This document shows, piece after piece, positions 18,281 to 30,154 of a stretch of DNA of 64,000 nt. The translations under genes and the position numbers were made by a program. How positions within the stretch are numbered: position 1 is the stretch's first letter; each line of letters opens with the position of its first letter. Source of the stretch: Larsenimonas suaedae (GTDB lineage Bacteria > Pseudomonadota > Gammaproteobacteria > Pseudomonadales > Halomonadaceae); the NCBI RefSeq assembly GCF_023712105.1, contig NZ_JAMLJI010000002.1, positions 739,012 to 803,011 on the forward strand, given 5' to 3'. Below the pieces are notes generated by a model. It did no database searches and had not been told where the DNA came from. It saw nothing but the letters and a program-made list of their open reading frames with translations.

Positions 18281-18913
18281 TTAGCAGCCCAGCACCCGTC
18301 TGAGCCGCTCGACATTATCGGCAGGGGCACCGCCACCAAAGACAGCGCCCACCACTGCAATCAAATCGGCACCGGCCTCTCGGATTTGTGGCGTGGTCCG
18401 ATGATCGATGCCACCAATCGCCACGACCGGGCATCCGAGTGCGCGCGCCTCGGTCAGCACCGAGAGCGTGGCCGGCGGGGTATCGGGTTTGGTATGAGAG
18501 TCGAAGAATCGGCCGAACGCGACGTAATCCGCCCCGTCATCGAGGGCTGCCCGCGCAAACTCGAGCGAATCGTGGCAGGTGGCTCCGATGATGGCGTCAG
18601 GCCCAAGCCGCGACCGGGCGGCTCGAATCGAGCCGTCGCCTTGCCCCAGGTGCACACCGGCGCCGACCTTATACGCCAGCTCGACATCATCATTAATGAT
18701 CAGCGGCGCGCCTGCCGCTTGAGCGCGCACGCAAAGTCCTTGCGCCTGACGAAGCCGCTCGTCGGCGCTGCCACGTTTATTACGGTATTGAAGCAGGGCA
18801 ATACCTGCCGCCAGCACCTCATCGACGGCGGCGAACAAACACTCGTCATCCGGCAAAAGCGTTTCATCGGTCAGTACGTAGAGTCCGCGCTGCCAGGAAA
18901 GGGACTCAGTCAT
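18281..18913 (-). CDS. thiE: Thiamine-phosphate synthase ThiE
   Basis: A 210-residue TIM-barrel protein with the family signatures ALLQYRNKRGSADERL (pyrophosphate binding), IINDDVELAYKVGAGVHLGQGD, and ADYVAFGRFFDSHTKP followed by VVAIGGI. It joins the pyrimidine and thiazole moieties to make thiamine phosphate. The frame stays open further upstream, but the start at 18913 gives the normal length and overlaps the thiD stop by eight bases (ATGACTGA), indicating translational coupling. Confidence 0.94.
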   Translation of the reverse strand: MTESLSWQRGLYVLTDETLLPDDECLFAAVDEVLAAGIALLQYRNKRGSADERLRQAQGLCVRAQAAGAPLIINDDVELAYKVGAGVHLGQGDGSIRAARSRLGPDAIIGATCHDSLEFARAALDDGADYVAFGRFFDSHTKPDTPPATLSVLTEARALGCPVVAIGGIDHRTTPQIREAGADLIAVVGAVFGGGAPADNVERLRRVLGC

Positions 18914-19709
18914 CGTTATGCTCCGTGGCTGACAGAGGATAATGCCAGAACCGGCCAGGCATGAATTGCCCACCGCCGAGTCTGATGCCGTGTTCGAGCG
19001 CATGCCAGGTGTAACTCTGCGCGCGCGCGCAGGCGCTCTCGATGGAATCGCCCTGCGCCATGAGCGCCGCACAGCTTGCCGCCAGCGTACACCCCGACCC
19101 ATGGTAGCTGCCTGACAAGCGCGGCCAGGACCAGTGTTTGATTGCACGGCCAGCATGAAATAGAGAATGCGTTATTCGCTCGGCGCCTGGGTCGACGTCG
19201 GTTCCAGTGACCAAGACATGTGCGTTCTGCGCTGAAAGCCGCTCGATGGCGCGCTCTGGGTCAGGCACTTCGCTCATGCGCAGCAGTTCCGCCGTGTTGG
19301 GCGTTACCAGTGTCACGTCATCGAGCAATGCACGAAGCGCACCGGGAGCCACGTTACCATTCATCGCCTGCCCCGTGCCGGATGTCACAACCGGGTCAAG
19401 CACGCTCGGCAACTTACGATAACGGGCAAGGAGCCTGGCCACGAACTCAAGCACTCCGGCATCTGCAATCAACCCGACCTTGATGGCGTCAAACGACATG
19501 TCAGCTTCGAGGACCGACAGCTGACGTTCCAACATAGCTACCGGAGTGGGCCACACGGCTTCGACTCCGTAGGTATTCTGAGCGGTCATGGCGGTTGCAA
19601 GCGTTACCGGCCACCCACCATGGGCCGCGACCGCTTCGGCGTCGGCCGTTAGCCCGGCGCCGCCGGTGGGGTCATGCCCGCTGAGTATAAGAACAACCGG
19701 ACGTGTCAA
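18906..19709 (-). CDS. thiD: Hydroxymethylpyrimidine/phosphomethylpyrimidine kinase ThiD
   Basis: A 267-residue ribokinase-fold enzyme: LILSGHDPTGGAGLTADAE binds the pyrimidine, DPVVTSGTG and TPNTAELL are family blocks, and YHGSGCTLAASCAALMA near residues 212-228 holds the anion hole and catalytic residues. It phosphorylates HMP and HMP-P for thiamine synthesis. The start codon is TTG at 19707-19709, inside the hemJ stop (TTGA overlap). thiE follows with an eight-base overlap. Confidence 0.94.
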   Translation of the reverse strand: MTRPVVLILSGHDPTGGAGLTADAEAVAAHGGWPVTLATAMTAQNTYGVEAVWPTPVAMLERQLSVLEADMSFDAIKVGLIADAGVLEFVARLLARYRKLPSVLDPVVTSGTGQAMNGNVAPGALRALLDDVTLVTPNTAELLRMSEVPDPERAIERLSAQNAHVLVTGTDVDPGAERITHSLFHAGRAIKHWSWPRLSGSYHGSGCTLAASCAALMAQGDSIESACARAQSYTWHALEHGIRLGGGQFMPGRFWHYPLSATEHNDD

Positions 19710-20137
19710 AACGGATTGACCACGCTCAGAATCACCACGGCGACCAAAACCAGTACGGGGACGCCATTGAGCAGTTGGTAAAACACCCTCTTTCTCGGCG
19801 TTTCATCGGCTGCAAACCGCTTTACCTGCGCAAGGCACATATGATGAAACCCGATCAGCGCCACAACCAGGGCAAGCTTTGCGTAGAACCACCCCTGTTG
19901 CAGTACGCCGGGCGCAAGCACCACCAGCCAGAGCCCGAATACGAGCGTCGCGATCATGCCCGGCGTCATGATGCCGCGATAGAGCTTGCGCTCCATCAGT
20001 TTGAACCGCTCACTTCCCTGCTCATCACCTTGCTTGAGGGCGCTTGTGTGATAAACGAACAGACGCGGCAGATAAAAGAGCGCCGCAAACCACACCACCA
20101 GTGAGATGAGGTGAAACGCCTTGACCCAAAGAAACAT
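19706..20137 (-). CDS. hemJ: Protoporphyrinogen IX oxidase HemJ
   Basis: A 143-residue membrane protein with about four hydrophobic segments, matching the HemJ (UPF0093) family. The N-terminal VKAFHLISLVVWFAALFYLP block contains the conserved lysine and the histidine at position 9 that serves as a haem ligand in family members. HemJ oxidises protoporphyrinogen IX to protoporphyrin IX, the penultimate haem step, in proteobacteria lacking HemG/HemY. It begins 30 bases after the clc stop and overlaps thiD by four bases. It is functionally linked to hemL two genes on. Confidence 0.9.
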   Translation of the reverse strand: MFLWVKAFHLISLVVWFAALFYLPRLFVYHTSALKQGDEQGSERFKLMERKLYRGIMTPGMIATLVFGLWLVVLAPGVLQQGWFYAKLALVVALIGFHHMCLAQVKRFAADETPRKRVFYQLLNGVPVLVLVAVVILSVVNPF

Positions 20138-20167
20138 GCTTTCTCCTCAACAAGATCCGATCGCTGT

Positions 20168-21919
20168 TCAGCGCCGGTATCGATAATAGTTTTCTATGGC
20201 TTCTCGCGTGATGATACCTGAGATTTTACGCACGAGGGGCGCCGTGGTGTGCTCGACATACAAGGCATCGACGCCGTATTCGTTGAGCTGATCGAACGCC
20301 TCGGAAAGCGTTGCCTGCAGATCGATCGGAGCCAGTGCCAAACGCTGTGCGGGAATCTCCAGCAGGTTGATCGAATCGACCTCTTCCCAGTGCTCGTCAA
20401 GCAATACACGCGCCAGATCCGCCGCCGCCAGCGCCACCGGTGATTTATCGTCGTCGTCCGGGGTGACGATGATCCAGACCGGTTTGCCTTCCATCAACCG
20501 CTGCGCCTTGGCCCGCTCGATGACAGGCGCTGCCCGTGCGATCGATCGATCCATTACGGCAGGCACAGCCACCCTGGACAGCGCCTGCATGAGCGGCTGC
20601 TGGAGCGGATGCAGGCCCTCCTGGGTCAGTGTCGAAATGAAAAACCCTCGGCAATGCCAACACTGGCGACTGGTCAAGCCCGATACGACCACCGCCAGCA
20701 TGCCGTAGAGAATGATTTCGGTGTTGTGCGTCAGCTCGATCAGTACCATCAGCGCCGCTAACGGCGCCTGCAGTACGGCGCCAAGCATTGCCGCCATGCC
20801 AAGCATCGTATAAAGATCATGATCGGAGGCAAGCGTCGGAAAAAGTGCTTCACCGGCGATACCACACAGGGCGCCGGCGGTCGCGCCGATCACCATGATG
20901 GGACCGATCACGCCGATCGGAATGCCCCAGGCAAACGTCAGCGCCGTCAGCATCAGCTTGCCGCAGGCAATCATCAGCAAAAGATCCAGAGACGGGTCTT
21001 CGTTCAGCGTAAATCCGACGGTGTCATAGCCGATGCCTTGAACTTCCGGATACCACCACGCAATCATGGCGGTGGCACCGCCAATGGCCAATGAGCGCAG
21101 CGACCAGTGAACGCCGTTATGTCGCTGAGCGAAACGAACAAGCCAAATGAAGCTGCCGGCCAGAATGCCGATCACCAACGCCATCACCGTGATCCAGGGA
21201 AGATCGATCAGATGGCCAGTGATGTGATCCGGAATCGTGAAAGCCGGCTCGACACCATAGGCCAGTTGGGCCACCACCGCGCCCATGGTCGACGCCAATA
21301 TAATGGGCATGAACCCCGTCAGGGTATAACTCATCATCACCACTTCCATGGCAAAGATGACCCCGGTGATGGGTGTATTGAACGAGGCCGATATACCTGC
21401 TGCCGTGCCACATCCAACCAGCACACGCAAACTGTTATGCGGCAGGCGAAGCCGCTCACCCATCCAGCTTGATGCGCCGGCGCCAAGGTGGATGGCCGGG
21501 CCTTCACGGCCAGCGGAAAGTCCACCAAGCACCGACAGGACGCCAACCCACCATTGGTTGAGCCAGTTGGCGCTGGGCATCTGCCCCTGATGGTACGTCA
21601 GGCGTTCGATGACATGACCGATACCGAGGTTTCTGCGGCGAAGAGGCTGCCAGGCGAGCCCTCCCATGATAACCAAGGCAACCACGATCGGAAGCCCTGT
21701 ACGGATATAGGGTGTCAACTGCTCGAAGGCTTCAGAATTGCCATTTGGCATGAACAATGCCGCGCCTATGGAGATAACTTGACGAAACCCGACCATGATG
21801 GCACCGGTCAGGATTCCAGACAGCACTCCGAGAATACAAAGCTGGGGCAGTGCGTCGATACTGGCCAGCTGGCGACGAAAGGTATCCAGCGTGAAATGAG
21901 GCTTGCTCAGACGACGCAC
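20168..21919 (-). CDS. ClC-family chloride channel/transporter with C-terminal CBS-like region
   Basis: A 583-residue protein. Residues 25-425 form a ClC membrane domain with the GREGPAIHLGA motif (external gating glutamate retained, so a proton-coupled antiporter is possible) and a GVIGPIMVIG motif, the GIFAP-like anion site. The C-terminal 130 residues look like a divergent CBS pair (SGIITREAIENYY at the end). The role may be chloride/proton exchange in acid or osmotic stress. The start is GTG at 21917-21919 with AAGGAG six bases upstream. It is the first gene of a minus-strand run that continues into hemJ. Confidence 0.88.
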   Translation of the reverse strand: MRRLSKPHFTLDTFRRQLASIDALPQLCILGVLSGILTGAIMVGFRQVISIGAALFMPNGNSEAFEQLTPYIRTGLPIVVALVIMGGLAWQPLRRRNLGIGHVIERLTYHQGQMPSANWLNQWWVGVLSVLGGLSAGREGPAIHLGAGASSWMGERLRLPHNSLRVLVGCGTAAGISASFNTPITGVIFAMEVVMMSYTLTGFMPIILASTMGAVVAQLAYGVEPAFTIPDHITGHLIDLPWITVMALVIGILAGSFIWLVRFAQRHNGVHWSLRSLAIGGATAMIAWWYPEVQGIGYDTVGFTLNEDPSLDLLLMIACGKLMLTALTFAWGIPIGVIGPIMVIGATAGALCGIAGEALFPTLASDHDLYTMLGMAAMLGAVLQAPLAALMVLIELTHNTEIILYGMLAVVVSGLTSRQCWHCRGFFISTLTQEGLHPLQQPLMQALSRVAVPAVMDRSIARAAPVIERAKAQRLMEGKPVWIIVTPDDDDKSPVALAAADLARVLLDEHWEEVDSINLLEIPAQRLALAPIDLQATLSEAFDQLNEYGVDALYVEHTTAPLVRKISGIITREAIENYYRYRR

Positions 21920-22044
21920 GTCGTTCTCCTTTGGCGTTCGATCAACACATCAACCATGGTGGATTATTGGGCATCCACGTTTGACCCATTGCAACAAAGC
22001 CCACGATAATGGTCTTTATTTCCACGCGAACGCAGGAGTCTGCA

Positions 22045-22398
22045 ATGAGCGGGGTAAGTTCTTTTGTTCCCACTCCCTTGATACTAACGGATCGTGCCGT
22101 TGCTCGCGTCCAATCGCTGATGCACGAGCAGCAAAATACAGCATTGAAGCTCAGGGTATTCGTTACCGGCGGTGGTTGCTCAGGTTTTCAGTATGGCTTC
22201 GATCTAACCGACACCACCGCAGAAGACGACACTTTGATTACCAGTGACAATGTGACTCTCGCCGTCGATCCGTTGAGCTATCAGTATCTGGTCGGATCGA
22301 CCGTTGACTATGAAGAAGGATTAGCAGGCGCTCGCTTTCTGATCCAGAACCCCAATGCCACTACGACCTGCGGTTGTGGAGCCTCCTTCATGGTCTAA
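22045..22398 (+). CDS. erpA: Iron-sulfur cluster insertion protein ErpA
   Basis: A 117-residue A-type carrier with the three conserved cysteines: one in [15 protein letters not shown] and two in TTCGCGASF at the C-terminus. ErpA passes 4Fe-4S clusters to target enzymes, including those of isoprenoid synthesis. The ATG at 22045 has AGGAG six bases upstream; a longer in-frame start at 22009 lacks one. It is a single gene, divergent from clc and closed by a strong terminator before the candidate replication origin. Confidence 0.94.
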   Translation: MSGVSSFVPTPLILTDRAVARVQSLMHEQQNTALKLRVFVTGGGCSGFQYGFDLTDTTAEDDTLITSDNVTLAVDPLSYQYLVGSTVDYEEGLAGARFLIQNPNATTTCGCGASFMV

Positions 22399-22433
22399 CC
22401 CTCACCGATACATCGCCAGAACCAAATGCGCAT

Positions 22434-22466
22434 AAAAAAAGCGGGCCTTACGGCCCGCTTTTTTTA
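22434..22466 (+). terminator. Strong bidirectional Rho-independent terminator after erpA
   Basis: A 7-bp stem GCGGGCC/GGCCCGC, with flanking A7 and T8 runs that extend the pairing, and a 4-base loop. It lies 36 bases past the erpA stop. It isolates erpA transcription from the DnaA-box region. Confidence 0.93.
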
Positions 22467-22500
22467 TTTTCCTTTTTTTCTCGGTTTTTTTTCACAAAAA

Positions 22501-22966
22501 GGGTGTGGATAACTTTTGAGAAGATTTTCATATTACCCCCGTCATACGGGCGGTACGCCTTGATGTCTGGATATTCGTATTTCTTGACAACCCTGGTAAC
22601 AGAGCCGGTATACGCACGTTGATAAACGCGTGGACAATGCGCCTGTGGATGAAACGGCAACTCATGCACAGCTTGTTAGAACGTCCTCACCAGGGCTTAA
22701 AGCAGTTTTCACTGTTATTTTTAACAGCTCAACCCATTGTTCTGTGGGTAAGAATGTGAGTTAACCACAGAAAAAGGCGCACTCTACAATCACAACCACT
22801 ACAAAACTTCTTTATATAATTCTCTTTATATTTAATAGAAAGGTCGTTTGAGCGTGAAGCCCGAGAGGTGTGGAAAAGACTGACGGTTACACACAGGGGC
22901 GTTATAATGCGCGCCATTCAGGAACACAGTTATCCCCATTCCCATTCGTATTGACGAGGTCGCGCC
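22501..22966. other. oriC: Candidate chromosomal replication origin (DnaA-box cluster plus AT-rich tract upstream of mnmG)
   Basis: A gene-free region with one perfect DnaA box (TGTGGATAA, 22504-22512). Boxes with one mismatch to TTATCCACA or its complement lie at 22644-22652, 22743-22751, 22761-22769, 22869-22877 and 22930-22938. Weaker ones fitting TTATNCACA with one mismatch lie at 22662-22670 and 22887-22895. An AT-rich stretch at 22801-22841 (contains TTTATATAATTCTCTTTATA) could be the unwinding element. The E. coli origin is likewise just upstream of mnmG (gidA). Genes to the right run plus and most genes to the left run minus, as expected around an origin. No GATC cluster is visible. 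Alternatively it is a DnaA-regulated promoter region, with the true origin beside dnaA outside the window. Confidence 0.65.
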
Positions 22967-24855
<1,889 letters not shown>

Positions 24856-24859
<4 letters not shown>

Positions 24860-25485
24860 CAAGCATCAAGACTCGGCTTGAGCAAGGCATTGATGCGATG
24901 GGCTGTACGCTATCGAGCGAGGCCATAGAGCGAATGAGTGAATTCGTGGCCTTGTTGCATAAGTGGAATAGGGCTTATAACCTCACCGCCGTACGAGACC
25001 CCGACCAGATGGTGTCACGTCATGTACTGGACAGCCTCAGCGTGCTGCCCTGGTTGCAAGGGCCTGGCTTGCTCGATGTGGGTTCAGGCGCTGGCATTCC
25101 CGGTATCCTTTTGGCCATCGCCCGACCGGAGCTTCAGGTAACGCTGCTTGATGGTAACGGCAAGAAGGTGCGCTTTCAGCAGCATGCCTGCCGGACGCTG
25201 GGGCTTGAAAACGTCGAACCCGTGCACGAGCGTCTTGAGCAGTACCACCCCGAGCGGGGGTTCGATCAGATCATCAGTCGCGCGTTTTCCACGTTGAGTC
25301 AGTTCACCGAGACGAGTCAGCATCTGCTTGCAGCCGACGGAGAATGGCTTGCGATGAAAGGGCGGCTGGACTCTGAGCCCGATGCGCTTCCTTCGGGCAT
25401 CGAGCTGATCGAGACGATCGAACTGAACGTGCCGAACGAATCAGGGCAACGCCACTTGATCCGGGCGCGTCAATTATCGGCCTGA
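24856..25485 (+). CDS. rsmG: 16S rRNA (guanine527-N7)-methyltransferase RsmG (GidB)
   Basis: A 209-residue Rossmann-fold methyltransferase. The N-terminal helical part carries [17 protein letters not shown], and the SAM-binding [20 protein letters not shown] motif is near residues 72-91. [11 protein letters not shown] near residue 139 carries the conserved arginine. It makes m7G527 in 16S rRNA. The start overlaps the mnmG stop (ATGA), so the two are translationally coupled. Confidence 0.97.
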
Positions 25486-25527
25486 CCACCGTGCGTGCAG
25501 ATCGGCCTGTCAATAAGGAATGTAAAC

Positions 25528-26298
25528 GTGTCCCACATCATTGCCCTAACCAACCAGAAAGGCGGTGTCGGCAAGACCACTACGGCGGTTAATCTGGCGG
25601 CCGGACTTGCCGGATTGAAACACCGTATTCTGTTGGTGGATCTGGATCCGCAGGGACATGCCACCATGGGCAGTGGCATCGATAAGCACGACCTCAGTGC
25701 TGGTAGCGTGTTGGATGTTCTGCTGGGAGAACGCCAGGCGAAGGACGTGATCGTTTCTGCAGAAGAGGCAGGCTACGACGTTCTTCCCGGTAACGGTGAC
25801 CTGACCGCAGCCGAAGTGGATCTGATTGATCAGCAGGGCCGAGAACGGCGCCTTGATGGCGCACTTGGCGAGGTCGCCGACGAGTACGATGTAATCTTGA
25901 TCGACTGTCCACCGTCGTTGAACATGCTCACGGTCAATGCGCTGACAGCCTCCCATGGCGTTCTGATTCCCCTCCAATGCGAATTTTATGCCCTTGAAGG
26001 CCTTTCTGCGCTTTTGGATACCGTCGAACAGATTCGCGACAGCGTGAATCCGACACTTGAGATCTACGGTATTATCCGGACCATGTTCGATAATCGGAAC
26101 AGTTTGACGCGCGATGTCAGCAAACAGCTGTCGGACTATTTTGGAGAGGCGCTTTTCAAGACAGCCATTCCTCGAAATGTCCGGGTCGCCGAGGCGCCAA
26201 GCCATGGTCTGCCCGTTACCAAGTACGCCAAGCTATCGCGAGGCAGCCACGCCTATCGCGTGCTTGCCAAAGAATTAAGTCGTCGTCTTTCGCTTTGA
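25528..26298 (+). CDS. parA: Chromosome-partitioning ATPase ParA/Soj
   Basis: A 256-residue ParA ATPase with the deviant Walker A motif NQKGGVGKTTTAVNLAAGL right after the N-terminal strand. Walker B is VILIDCPPSLNMLT near residue 125. The start chosen is GTG 25528, preceded by AAGGA, because the longer frame from 25495 adds eleven residues ahead of the invariant strand. With ParB and parS sites it segregates the origin region. It lies between rsmG and parB, the classic origin-proximal order. Confidence 0.95.
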   Translation: MSHIIALTNQKGGVGKTTTAVNLAAGLAGLKHRILLVDLDPQGHATMGSGIDKHDLSAGSVLDVLLGERQAKDVIVSAEEAGYDVLPGNGDLTAAEVDLIDQQGRERRLDGALGEVADEYDVILIDCPPSLNMLTVNALTASHGVLIPLQCEFYALEGLSALLDTVEQIRDSVNPTLEIYGIIRTMFDNRNSLTRDVSKQLSDYFGEALFKTAIPRNVRVAEAPSHGLPVTKYAKLSRGSHAYRVLAKELSRRLSL

Positions 26299-26312
26299 CG
26301 TGAGGAATTCCA

Positions 26313-27254
26313 ATGACACGTAAGCGCGGCCTAGGCCGAGGTTTGGATGCCCTTATCGGTTCCGGTGCCAAACAACGCTCTCAGATGCAGGCCCCTCTGG
26401 AACACGACGCCTCGACATCCTTGTTGACTTCGGTCGAAGAAAACGTCTCCGATACCGGCGACCAGGGCGATACGTTGACATCCATCCCAGTCAATCAGCT
26501 GCGCCGTGGCAAATACCAGCCGCGACGCGATATTCAGCCTGAACGACTCGAGGAATTGGCCGACTCCATCCGTGCTCAGGGTGTGATGCAGCCGATTGTC
26601 GTGCGCCCGGTCACCGACCGCGGCGCGGTCAACTACGAAATCATTGCCGGAGAGCGGCGCTGGCGGGCTGCTCAGCTCGCCGAGCTAAACGTGATTCCTG
26701 CCATTGTGCGCAGCATGGATGATGAAACGGCGCTTGCAATGGCGCTGATCGAAAACATCCAGCGGGAAAACCTCAATGTCATCGAAGAGGCAGTCGCACT
26801 CAAGCGTTTGATTGATGAGTTCGAACTGACACAGCAGCAGGCTGCTCATGCCGTGGGGCGTTCCCGAGCACAAATCGCCAATCTATTGAGGCTTTTGGCC
26901 CTTGATGACGAGGTGCAGACGCTCCTTGAGCGAGGGGATCTGGATATGGGGCACGCCCGGGCGCTGTTAGCTCTCAAGGGGCTAAAGCAGCGTCATGCGG
27001 CCAGAGATGTTGTGGCTCGTGGCCTGACCGTTCGGCAGACCGAGGAACTGGTCAAGCGCATCCAGGCCGACTCGAAACCACAGGCTACACAAGAAGCGCC
27101 GGGCTCATCTGACGTCAAGAAACTGGAAGGGCAGTTGGGTGATTTGTTGGGCGCTGCCGTGCAAATCAATCATGGCAAGACCGGCAAGGGCCGACTGACG
27201 ATCCGTTATTCAAGCCTTGATGAGCTTGATGGCATTTTGTCGCACATAAAATAA
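26313..27254 (+). CDS. parB: Chromosome-partitioning protein ParB (Spo0J family)
   Basis: A 313-residue protein. The N-terminal KRGLGRGLDALIG peptide stimulates or binds ParA. The ParB/Srx nuclease-like CTP-binding domain is at about residues 50-140 (YQPRRD, QPIVVRP, GERRWRAAQLA), and the HTH domain at about 150-235 (FELTQQQAAHAVGRSRAQIANLLRLL) binds parS. A C-terminal dimerisation domain ends it. It begins 14 bases after parA. I did not find the canonical TGTTTCACGTGAAACA parS site in the window. Confidence 0.96.
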   Translation: MTRKRGLGRGLDALIGSGAKQRSQMQAPLEHDASTSLLTSVEENVSDTGDQGDTLTSIPVNQLRRGKYQPRRDIQPERLEELADSIRAQGVMQPIVVRPVTDRGAVNYEIIAGERRWRAAQLAELNVIPAIVRSMDDETALAMALIENIQRENLNVIEEAVALKRLIDEFELTQQQAAHAVGRSRAQIANLLRLLALDDEVQTLLERGDLDMGHARALLALKGLKQRHAARDVVARGLTVRQTEELVKRIQADSKPQATQEAPGSSDVKKLEGQLGDLLGAAVQINHGKTGKGRLTIRYSSLDELDGILSHIK

Positions 27255-27366
27255 CGCGTTTTAAGGCGGCTTTAATTGACAAAAGGGATTTCGGGGCAAG
27301 GTTTTGGAGATTGATGGACTTTGGTGGTAACCGAACGAAAAATCACGGAATTTAGGCCCTTTTGCA

Positions 27367-27395
27367 TTGAAGCACTGACGCCGCTCTCTTATAAT
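27367..27395 (+). promoter_or_regulatory. Probable sigma-70 promoter of the atp operon
   Basis: TTGAAG (27367-27372) and a perfect TATAAT (27390-27395) are separated by 17 bases. They lie about 65 bases upstream of the atpI start and after the end of parB, the expected place for the ATP synthase operon promoter. Confidence 0.75.
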
Positions 27396-27461
27396 CCGCC
27401 GAGCTTTGCCCATTGGATGCAAGGTAAGTGCACTGGGCCTTAGTAACCGAGCATCGACGAC

Positions 27462-27860
27462 ATGGCGAATCAAAAACCCGCTGCGATCAGACGACCGATA
27501 GTCGTTCGTCTGCTGGTAGTACAAATAGCAGTCGTCGTACTCATGATCGGCGTGAGTGGATGGACACATGGTGCATCAGGTGCACTATCGTCGCTGAAGG
27601 GTGGCTTGGTCTGTCTCTTGCCCGGTTTCTACTTTGCATGGCGTGCATTCAGACTTCAGGGTGCGCGACATGCTCGACAAATCATGACCAACTTCTACCG
27701 TGCAGAAGCCGGTAAGTTCGGTTTGACGGTGGCGTTGTTCATATTGATCTTCGCTGCAGTGCCGCCCTCAAACCCAGCTTATTTTTTTGGCGCATACGTG
27801 GCGGCACTGGGCGTTCACTGGTTAAGTCCCTTACTGGTGAAACGCACTACGTCGCCCTAG
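27462..27860 (+). CDS. atpI: ATP synthase subunit I (AtpI)
   Basis: A 132-residue membrane protein with four hydrophobic segments, positioned directly ahead of atpB. Its sequence fits the poorly conserved AtpI/UncI family, thought to help assemble the c-ring. The LLPGFYFAWRAFR segment near residues 51-63 resembles the LLPxxxFA block seen in proteobacterial AtpI. It follows the TATAAT promoter and precedes atpB by 15 bases. Confidence 0.85.
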   Translation: MANQKPAAIRRPIVVRLLVVQIAVVVLMIGVSGWTHGASGALSSLKGGLVCLLPGFYFAWRAFRLQGARHARQIMTNFYRAEAGKFGLTVALFILIFAAVPPSNPAYFFGAYVAALGVHWLSPLLVKRTTSP

Positions 27861-28742
<882 letters not shown>

Positions 28743-28770
28743 CGTTGATCGGATAACCGTTAACCCTTAA

Positions 28771-29055
<285 letters not shown>

Positions 29056-29119
29056 TGGCACCGGGGCCTAAGGCCATCGGAAAGTCACTCACCCTATAAA
29101 CGAAGCGAGAGGTACTGGC

Positions 29120-29590
29120 GTGAACCTGAACCTAACCATTATCGGTCAGTCCATCGCCTTCGCCGTTTTCGTCTGGTTTTGCATGAAGTACGTGTGGCCA
29201 CCGGTCACCAAGGCACTTTATGAGCGCCAGAAGAAAATCGAAGATGGTCTGAACGCGGCGAGCCACGCCGAGCAAAAGCTCGAAGAGGCGAACCAGCAAG
29301 CTGAGCAGACCTTGCGCGAAAGCCGGGACGAAGCTGCAAAGATTCTTGAACAGGCACGTACACGATCCAATCAGATGATTGAAGAAGCTCGTGAACAGGC
29401 GCGTGCCGAAGGCGAACGAATGGTTGCCAATGCACGAAGCGAGATCGAGCAGGAAATCAATCGTGCCAAGGAAGATTTGCGGTCCCAGGTATCTGCCTTG
29501 GCGATCGCTGGTGCAGAGCGCGTGTTGGAATCCTCTGTAGACGAACAGTCGCATCGCGAAATGCTGAACAAGCTCGCGGCTGAACTCTAA
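29120..29590 (+). CDS. atpF: ATP synthase F0 subunit b
   Basis: A 156-residue protein with one N-terminal membrane helix (residues 4-26, including [15 protein letters not shown]). A long, highly charged coiled coil from about residue 35 to 156 forms the peripheral stalk. The length equals that of E. coli subunit b. The start is GTG at 29120, preceded by GAGAGG. A TAA stop is followed by a GGGGAGG site for atpH. Confidence 0.97.
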   Translation: MNLNLTIIGQSIAFAVFVWFCMKYVWPPVTKALYERQKKIEDGLNAASHAEQKLEEANQQAEQTLRESRDEAAKILEQARTRSNQMIEEAREQARAEGERMVANARSEIEQEINRAKEDLRSQVSALAIAGAERVLESSVDEQSHREMLNKLAAEL

Positions 29591-29601
29591 GGGGAGGCCA
29601 C

Positions 29602-30138
29602 ATGGCTGATACGTCACAACTTGCTCGTCCCTATGCCAAGGCCGCATTTGATTTGGCCCGGGAGTCCGCAAGCCTGGATCAGTGGTCAGCCATGCTGACC
29701 ACGGTCGCCAGCGTCACGTTGGAAGACAAGATTCACGAGATCCTGCATGACCCACGCAAGTCCCGTGAAGAGAAAGCGGAGCTTTTGATCGACGTTTGCG
29801 GTAATGATCTCGAGGAGCGTGCCAGGAATTTCATTCATGTCTTGGCTCAGCAAGGGCGCCTTGCGTTATTACCCGAAATCGCTGAACTGTTCGAGCACGA
29901 ACGTGCCGAGTATGAGCAGCGTATCGATGTGGTCATCATCTCAGCGTATCCGTTGGATGACGAGCAAAAGAACACGTTGGCAAGCGCGCTTAAAAAGCGT
30001 TTGAACCGCGAAATCTCTATTACTACTCAGGTAGACAAGTCGCTGCTGGGCGGTGTCGTCATTCACGCAGGGGATACCGTTATCGACGGTTCCGTGCGGG
30101 GTCGACTGGCCAAACTAGCAAGCACTTTGAATATCTGA
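29602..30138 (+). CDS. atpH: ATP synthase F1 subunit delta
   Basis: A 178-residue protein with the N-terminal [12 protein letters not shown] motif and the C-terminal [25 protein letters not shown] signature of the OSCP/delta family. It links the peripheral stalk to F1. It is 11 bases after atpF with a strong GGGGAGG ribosome-binding site. Confidence 0.97.
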   Translation: MADTSQLARPYAKAAFDLARESASLDQWSAMLTTVASVTLEDKIHEILHDPRKSREEKAELLIDVCGNDLEERARNFIHVLAQQGRLALLPEIAELFEHERAEYEQRIDVVIISAYPLDDEQKNTLASALKKRLNREISITTQVDKSLLGGVVIHAGDTVIDGSVRGRLAKLASTLNI

Positions 30139-30154
30139 GTTCGAGGGACATGGC

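Noticed and set aside
20138..20167. TPP riboswitch ahead of the thi genes
   Set aside because: The gap before hemJ is 30 bases and thiD/thiE are overlapped, leaving no room; no CTGAGA motif nearby.
25485..27460. parS partition site near parAB
   Set aside because: I looked for TGTTTCACGTGAAACA and close variants and found none by eye; it may lie outside the window.
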